A DNA stretch of 6,032 nucleotides, taken from contig CALCUQ010000026.1 in NCBI GenBank assembly GCA_937906795.1, positions 1 through 6,032 of the forward strand, written 5' to 3'. Position 1 is the stretch's first letter. Each line of letters begins with the position of its first letter. The notes beneath the pieces are model-generated. The model saw only the letters and a list, made by a program, of their open reading frames with translations. It did no database searches and was not told the origin of the DNA. Positions 6,009 through 6,032 of the stretch are shown here, piece by piece. The position numbers and the translations under genes were made by a program. This stretch comes from an uncultured Bacteroidales bacterium (GTDB lineage: Bacteria > Bacteroidota > Bacteroidia > Bacteroidales > UBA932).

Positions 6009-6032
6009 ATGAAGAGAGTATTTTTGGTAGTA
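6009..6032 (+). CDS. Start of next gene, possibly phosphopentomutase deoB (8 codons only)
   Basis: The ATG at 6009 is preceded by a strong Shine-Dalgarno sequence, AGGAAG (5997-6002), with the AGGA core 8 nt from the start. The eight readable residues are MKRVFLVV, and the frame runs off the window end. Phosphopentomutase (DeoB) of Bacillota commonly begins MKRVFLIVLDSxGIGE, so deoB is a reasonable guess, but eight residues cannot exclude other proteins with a similar start. DeoB interconverts (deoxy)ribose 1- and 5-phosphate in nucleoside salvage. Confidence 0.5.

Overview
The window looks like two pieces of DNA from different phyla joined at about position 5.25 kb. Positions 1 to about 5250 read as a low-GC Bacteroidota (Bacteroidales-like) chromosome. 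The evidence is Bacteroidota-type promoter boxes (TAnnTTTG), mostly weak Shine-Dalgarno sequences, and protein variants typical of that phylum. From about 5250 to the end the sequence reads as spore-forming Bacillota (Lachnospiraceae-like). It encodes the C-terminal part of the sporulation protein SpoIIIAH, then a sigma-A-type promoter, a strong Shine-Dalgarno sequence, and the first eight codons of another gene, tentatively deoB.

Layout: (i) 1-1229, minus strand: an acetyl-CoA hydrolase/4-hydroxybutyrate-type CoA-transferase whose C-terminus lies outside the window. (ii) 1230-1374: a 145-bp divergent promoter region. (iii) 1375-3769, plus strand: a tight three-gene operon of a divergent SAM hydrolase-like (DUF62) protein, the NTP pyrophosphohydrolase mazG, and a TcdA-type tRNA t6A dehydratase, with gaps of 12 and 1 nt. 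(iv) 3759-3836: a good internal Bacteroidota promoter with a dyad at the predicted transcription start. (v) 3837-4961: a large GNAT-like protein typical of Bacteroidota. (vi) 4972-5904: one open frame whose first ~94 codons are the N-terminus of peptide chain release factor 1 (prfA) and whose remainder is SpoIIIAH without its membrane anchor. (vii) 5905-6032: a Bacillota-type intergenic promoter and the start of the next gene.

The left-hand genes are mostly metabolic and housekeeping: CoA transfer linked to fermentation, removal of non-canonical NTPs, tRNA modification, and translation termination. No mobile element, CRISPR array, tRNA or rRNA gene was seen. The most notable feature is the prfA/spoIIIAH junction. 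The simplest explanation is a chimeric (misassembled) contig rather than a new fusion protein. A second point of interest is the SAM hydrolase-like protein, which appears to lack several conserved active-site residues.
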